DNA from: Gemmatimonadales bacterium
GTDB lineage: Bacteria > Gemmatimonadota > Gemmatimonadetes > Gemmatimonadales > GWC2-71-9
Assembly (NCBI GenBank): GCA_025937755.1
Contig: JAICQR010000010.1
Coordinates: 1 to 35,306 of the forward strand
Length of the DNA stretch: 35,306 nt
Direction: 5' to 3'
Below are positions 33,257 through 35,306 of this stretch, piece after piece; positions within the stretch are counted from its first letter, which is position 1, and each line of letters begins with the position of its first letter. A program made the position numbers and the translations under genes. Under the pieces are notes generated by a model. It was not told where the DNA came from and ran no database searches. It saw only the letters and a program-made list of their open reading frames with translations.

Positions 33257-34351
33257 ATGCGTATTGCCGTGCCGCGCGAGGCCGACGACGAGCAGCGAGT
33301 AGCGCTGATCCCCGACAGCGTCGCCCGGCTGGTCCGGGGCGGCCACGCCGTCACCGTCGAATCCGGCGCGGGAAGCCGCGCCGGGTTCAGCGACGAGGCA
33401 TACACCACGGCCGGCGCCACCATCGCCGGCCGCGCTGCGCTGGCCTCCGCTGCCGAGGCACTGGTATCGGTCGGCGTCCCGCCGGATGATCTCCTCTCAA
33501 CGCTTGCCCGTGGCGCCATCGTGGCGGGCCTGCTCGACCCCGCCCCCGATGCACCCCATCTGGCCAGGTTGGCCCAGCGCGGATTGACGGCGTACGCCAT
33601 GGAGCTGGTGCCGCGCACCACCAAGGCCCAGAGCATGGACGTGCTCTCGTCCCAGGCCACTGTGGCCGGCTACAAGGCCGTGCTGATCGGGGCCAACGCC
33701 TTGCCTCGCCTCCTGCCGATGCTCACCACCGCCGCCGGGACTCTCACTCCCGCGCGCTGCTTCGTGGTCGGGGCCGGCGTGGCCGGCCTCCAGGCCATCG
33801 CCACCGCGCGCCGCCTCGGCGCCGTGGTGTCGGCCTTCGATGTGCGGCCGGTGGTCAAGGAGCAGGTCCAGAGCCTGGGCGCCTCATTTCTGGATGTCGA
33901 ACAGGTGGCCGCCGAAGGCGAAGGCGGTTACGCCCGCGAACTCGCCGCCGACCAGCAGCAGCGCGTTGCGGACGCCATCGGCGAGCACCTCGTCACCCAG
34001 GACCTCGTCATCACCACAGCCCAGATTCCCGGCCGCCCCGCGCCCCGCATCATCACGACCGCCATGGTGGAGCGGATGCGCCCGGGCAGCGTGATCGTCG
34101 ATCTCGCCGCCGAGAGCGGGGGCAACTGCGAGGTCACCCGCGCAGGTGAAGTGGTGCAGCACCACGGTGTCGCGGTGCACGGCCCCGCCGGCATTGCCTC
34201 CTCGGTGCCAACCCACGCCAGCCAGATGTACAGCCGCAACATCCAGACGTTCCTGGAGCACATCGCCGGTGTCGACGGCGATCCCCTGGCCGATCCGATT
34301 CTCGGGCCGATGTGCGTGGTCCACGACGGCGCCGTGCGCGCCGGGAGGTAG
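33257..34351 (+). CDS. pntAA: NAD(P) transhydrogenase alpha subunit, part 1
   Basis: 364 aa from ATG 33257, with GGAGGAG six bases upstream; the GTG at 33242 is less likely. This is the soluble NAD(H)-binding domain I of proton-pumping transhydrogenase, which passes hydride between NADH and NADP. Visible marks are MRIAVPREADDEQRVALIPD, the dinucleotide-binding VVGAGVAGLQAIATARRLGAVVSAFDVR, the mobile-loop region around RPAPRIITTAMVERM and IVDLAAESGGNCE. The alpha chain is split in two as in Rhodospirillum rubrum. pntAB follows after three bases. Confidence 0.96.
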   Translation: MRIAVPREADDEQRVALIPDSVARLVRGGHAVTVESGAGSRAGFSDEAYTTAGATIAGRAALASAAEALVSVGVPPDDLLSTLARGAIVAGLLDPAPDAPHLARLAQRGLTAYAMELVPRTTKAQSMDVLSSQATVAGYKAVLIGANALPRLLPMLTTAAGTLTPARCFVVGAGVAGLQAIATARRLGAVVSAFDVRPVVKEQVQSLGASFLDVEQVAAEGEGGYARELAADQQQRVADAIGEHLVTQDLVITTAQIPGRPAPRIITTAMVERMRPGSVIVDLAAESGGNCEVTRAGEVVQHHGVAVHGPAGIASSVPTHASQMYSRNIQTFLEHIAGVDGDPLADPILGPMCVVHDGAVRAGR

Positions 34352-34354
34352 CCC

Positions 34355-34648
34355 ATGCTCGACGCGCTGGTCACCAGCATCGTCATCTTCACCCTTGCCA
34401 CCTGGCTCGGGGTCGCGCTCATCAATCGGGTGCCCCCCACGCTGCATACCCCGCTCATGTCCGGCGCCAACGCCATCAGCGGCATCACCGTGGTGGGCGC
34501 GCTCATCCTCGCGGGCGGCGGCCACGGCTGGATCTCCTCGGTGCTCGGCCTCCTGGCGGTCATCGCGGCCATGATCAACGTGGTGGGCGGGTATGCCGTC
34601 ACCGACCGGATGCTGCAGATGTTCAAGCGCCGGCCGGGAGGGTCGTGA
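34355..34648 (+). CDS. pntAB: NAD(P) transhydrogenase alpha subunit, part 2
   Basis: 97 aa. It is the small membrane part of domain II, with about three helices: LVTSIVIFTLATWLGVALI, then TPLMSGANAISGITVVGALIL, then LGLLAVIAAMINVVGGYAV. The segment HTPLMSGANAISGI is a hallmark of the family. With PntB it forms the proton channel in the inner membrane. Its TGA overlaps the pntB ATG by one base. Confidence 0.95.
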   Translation: MLDALVTSIVIFTLATWLGVALINRVPPTLHTPLMSGANAISGITVVGALILAGGGHGWISSVLGLLAVIAAMINVVGGYAVTDRMLQMFKRRPGGS

Positions 34649-35306
34649 TGCCGCACGCCATCGCCAGCCTGCTGTACCTGCTCGCGTCGGTCCTCTTCAT
34701 CATCGGACTGCGGCGCCTCTCCAATCCCGCCACCGCGGTCGCCGGCAACCGGCTCTCGTCGGTGGGCATGCTCATCGCCATCGTCGTCACCTTGCTCGAC
34801 CAGGGCATTCTGTCCTATGGCGTAATTGCCGCGGGGCTGCTCATCGGCAGCGCGCTGGGACTCTGGATGGCGCGCTCGGTCAAGATGACTGCGATGCCCC
34901 AGATGGTGGCACTGCTCAATGGGCTTGGCGGCGGCGCTTCGCTCCTCGTGGGCATGGGCGAGTTTCTCATTTCCGAGCTGCAGGGACGCCAGCTGGCCAT
35001 CGACACTTCGGTCACCATCCAGCTCAGCATCCTGATCGGCGCCGTGACGCTCTCCGGCAGCCTCATCGCCTTCGGCAAGCTGCAGGAACTGCTCTCCGGG
35101 CGTCCCATCGTCTTTCCCGGGATCAAGGTGGTCAACGCGCTGCTGCTGCTCGCCATCGTCGGTCTCAGCATCTACCAGGTCTCCACCGCCGACTCGCTGC
35201 TCTGGCCCTTCTACCTGGTGTGCGCCCTGTCGCTGCTGCTGGGCGTGCTGGTGGTCCTGCCCATCGGCGGCGCCGACATGCCGGTCGTCATCTCGCTGCT
35301 CAACTC
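34648..35306 (+). CDS. pntB: NAD(P) transhydrogenase beta subunit (partial)
   Basis: The gene runs off the right edge after 219 complete codons, so it is missing from the open-frame list. The ATG at 34648 has GGGAGG five bases upstream; a GTG one codon earlier is also in frame. At least six hydrophobic helices are visible (IASLLYLLASVLFIIGLRRLS, GMLIAIVVTLL, GVIAAGLLIGSALGLWMA and others). Family segments MPQMVALLNGLGGGAS, GKLQELLSGRPIVFPG and PIGGADMPVVISLLN are present. The missing part should hold the NADP(H)-binding domain III. Confidence 0.95.
   Translation, partial: MPHAIASLLYLLASVLFIIGLRRLSNPATAVAGNRLSSVGMLIAIVVTLLDQGILSYGVIAAGLLIGSALGLWMARSVKMTAMPQMVALLNGLGGGASLLVGMGEFLISELQGRQLAIDTSVTIQLSILIGAVTLSGSLIAFGKLQELLSGRPIVFPGIKVVNALLLLAIVGLSIYQVSTADSLLWPFYLVCALSLLLGVLVVLPIGGADMPVVISLLN

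Overview
This is a GC-rich, gene-dense stretch of bacterial chromosome with 29 protein genes (the last cut by the window edge) and three tRNA genes. No rRNA, phage, transposase or CRISPR is visible. The mix of genes suggests a Gram-negative, diderm, heterotrophic soil or water bacterium: DUF4402 pilin-like proteins with a chaperone and usher, a DUF5916 outer-membrane barrel, an ECF sigma factor with DUF4097 proteins, hutU/hutI beside a fused FTCD, two GH57 glycogen enzymes, and a lysine-rich SWIB protein. Gemmatimonadota is my best guess. That is an inference from gene content, not a measured placement.

Layout. 1-2380: tRNA-Leu and tRNA-Thr behind a clear promoter, a DUF885 peptidase-like lipoprotein on the minus strand, and tRNA-Pro. 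2390-3789: an FKBP-type isomerase lipoprotein and an OmpA/Pal-like lipoprotein, closed by a perfect 17-bp bidirectional terminator. 3789-9404: a divergent small secreted protein, an AT-richer control region with a textbook sigma-54 -24/-12 promoter, then a five-gene chaperone-usher-like operon (three DUF4402 subunits, PapD-like chaperone, atypical usher). 9470-12088: a DUF5916 barrel. 12219-15180: a minus-strand operon of ECF sigma, zinc-finger anti-sigma and two DUF4097 proteins. 15293-19914: histidine breakdown (urocanase, imidazolonepropionase, and convergently the formiminotransferase-cyclodeaminase fusion). 19988-22035: agmatine to putrescine (AguB, AguA). 22245-29502: a glycogen operon (GlgP, GlgA, GH57 branching enzyme, GH57 glucanotransferase/amylase). 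29561-31660: an EttA-like ABC-F ATPase and a SWIB-histone-tail protein. 31934-35306: a PQQ-type sugar dehydrogenase-like lipoprotein and pntAA-pntAB-pntB.

The strongest candidate for something little described is the sigma-54-driven chaperone-usher-like operon. Its mature subunits lack cysteine, a GNRA-capped stem-loop follows the first subunit gene, and its usher seems to have an unusual N-terminal domain and extra C-terminal beta-sandwich domains. The second is a set of short tandem repeats (mostly 7-bp units) in the intergenic gaps. In four minus-strand genes the first repeat unit overlaps the stop codon itself. A third, weaker pattern is a TAnCTT box 7-10 nt before the start codon of genes lacking a Shine-Dalgarno sequence, which suggests leaderless transcripts.
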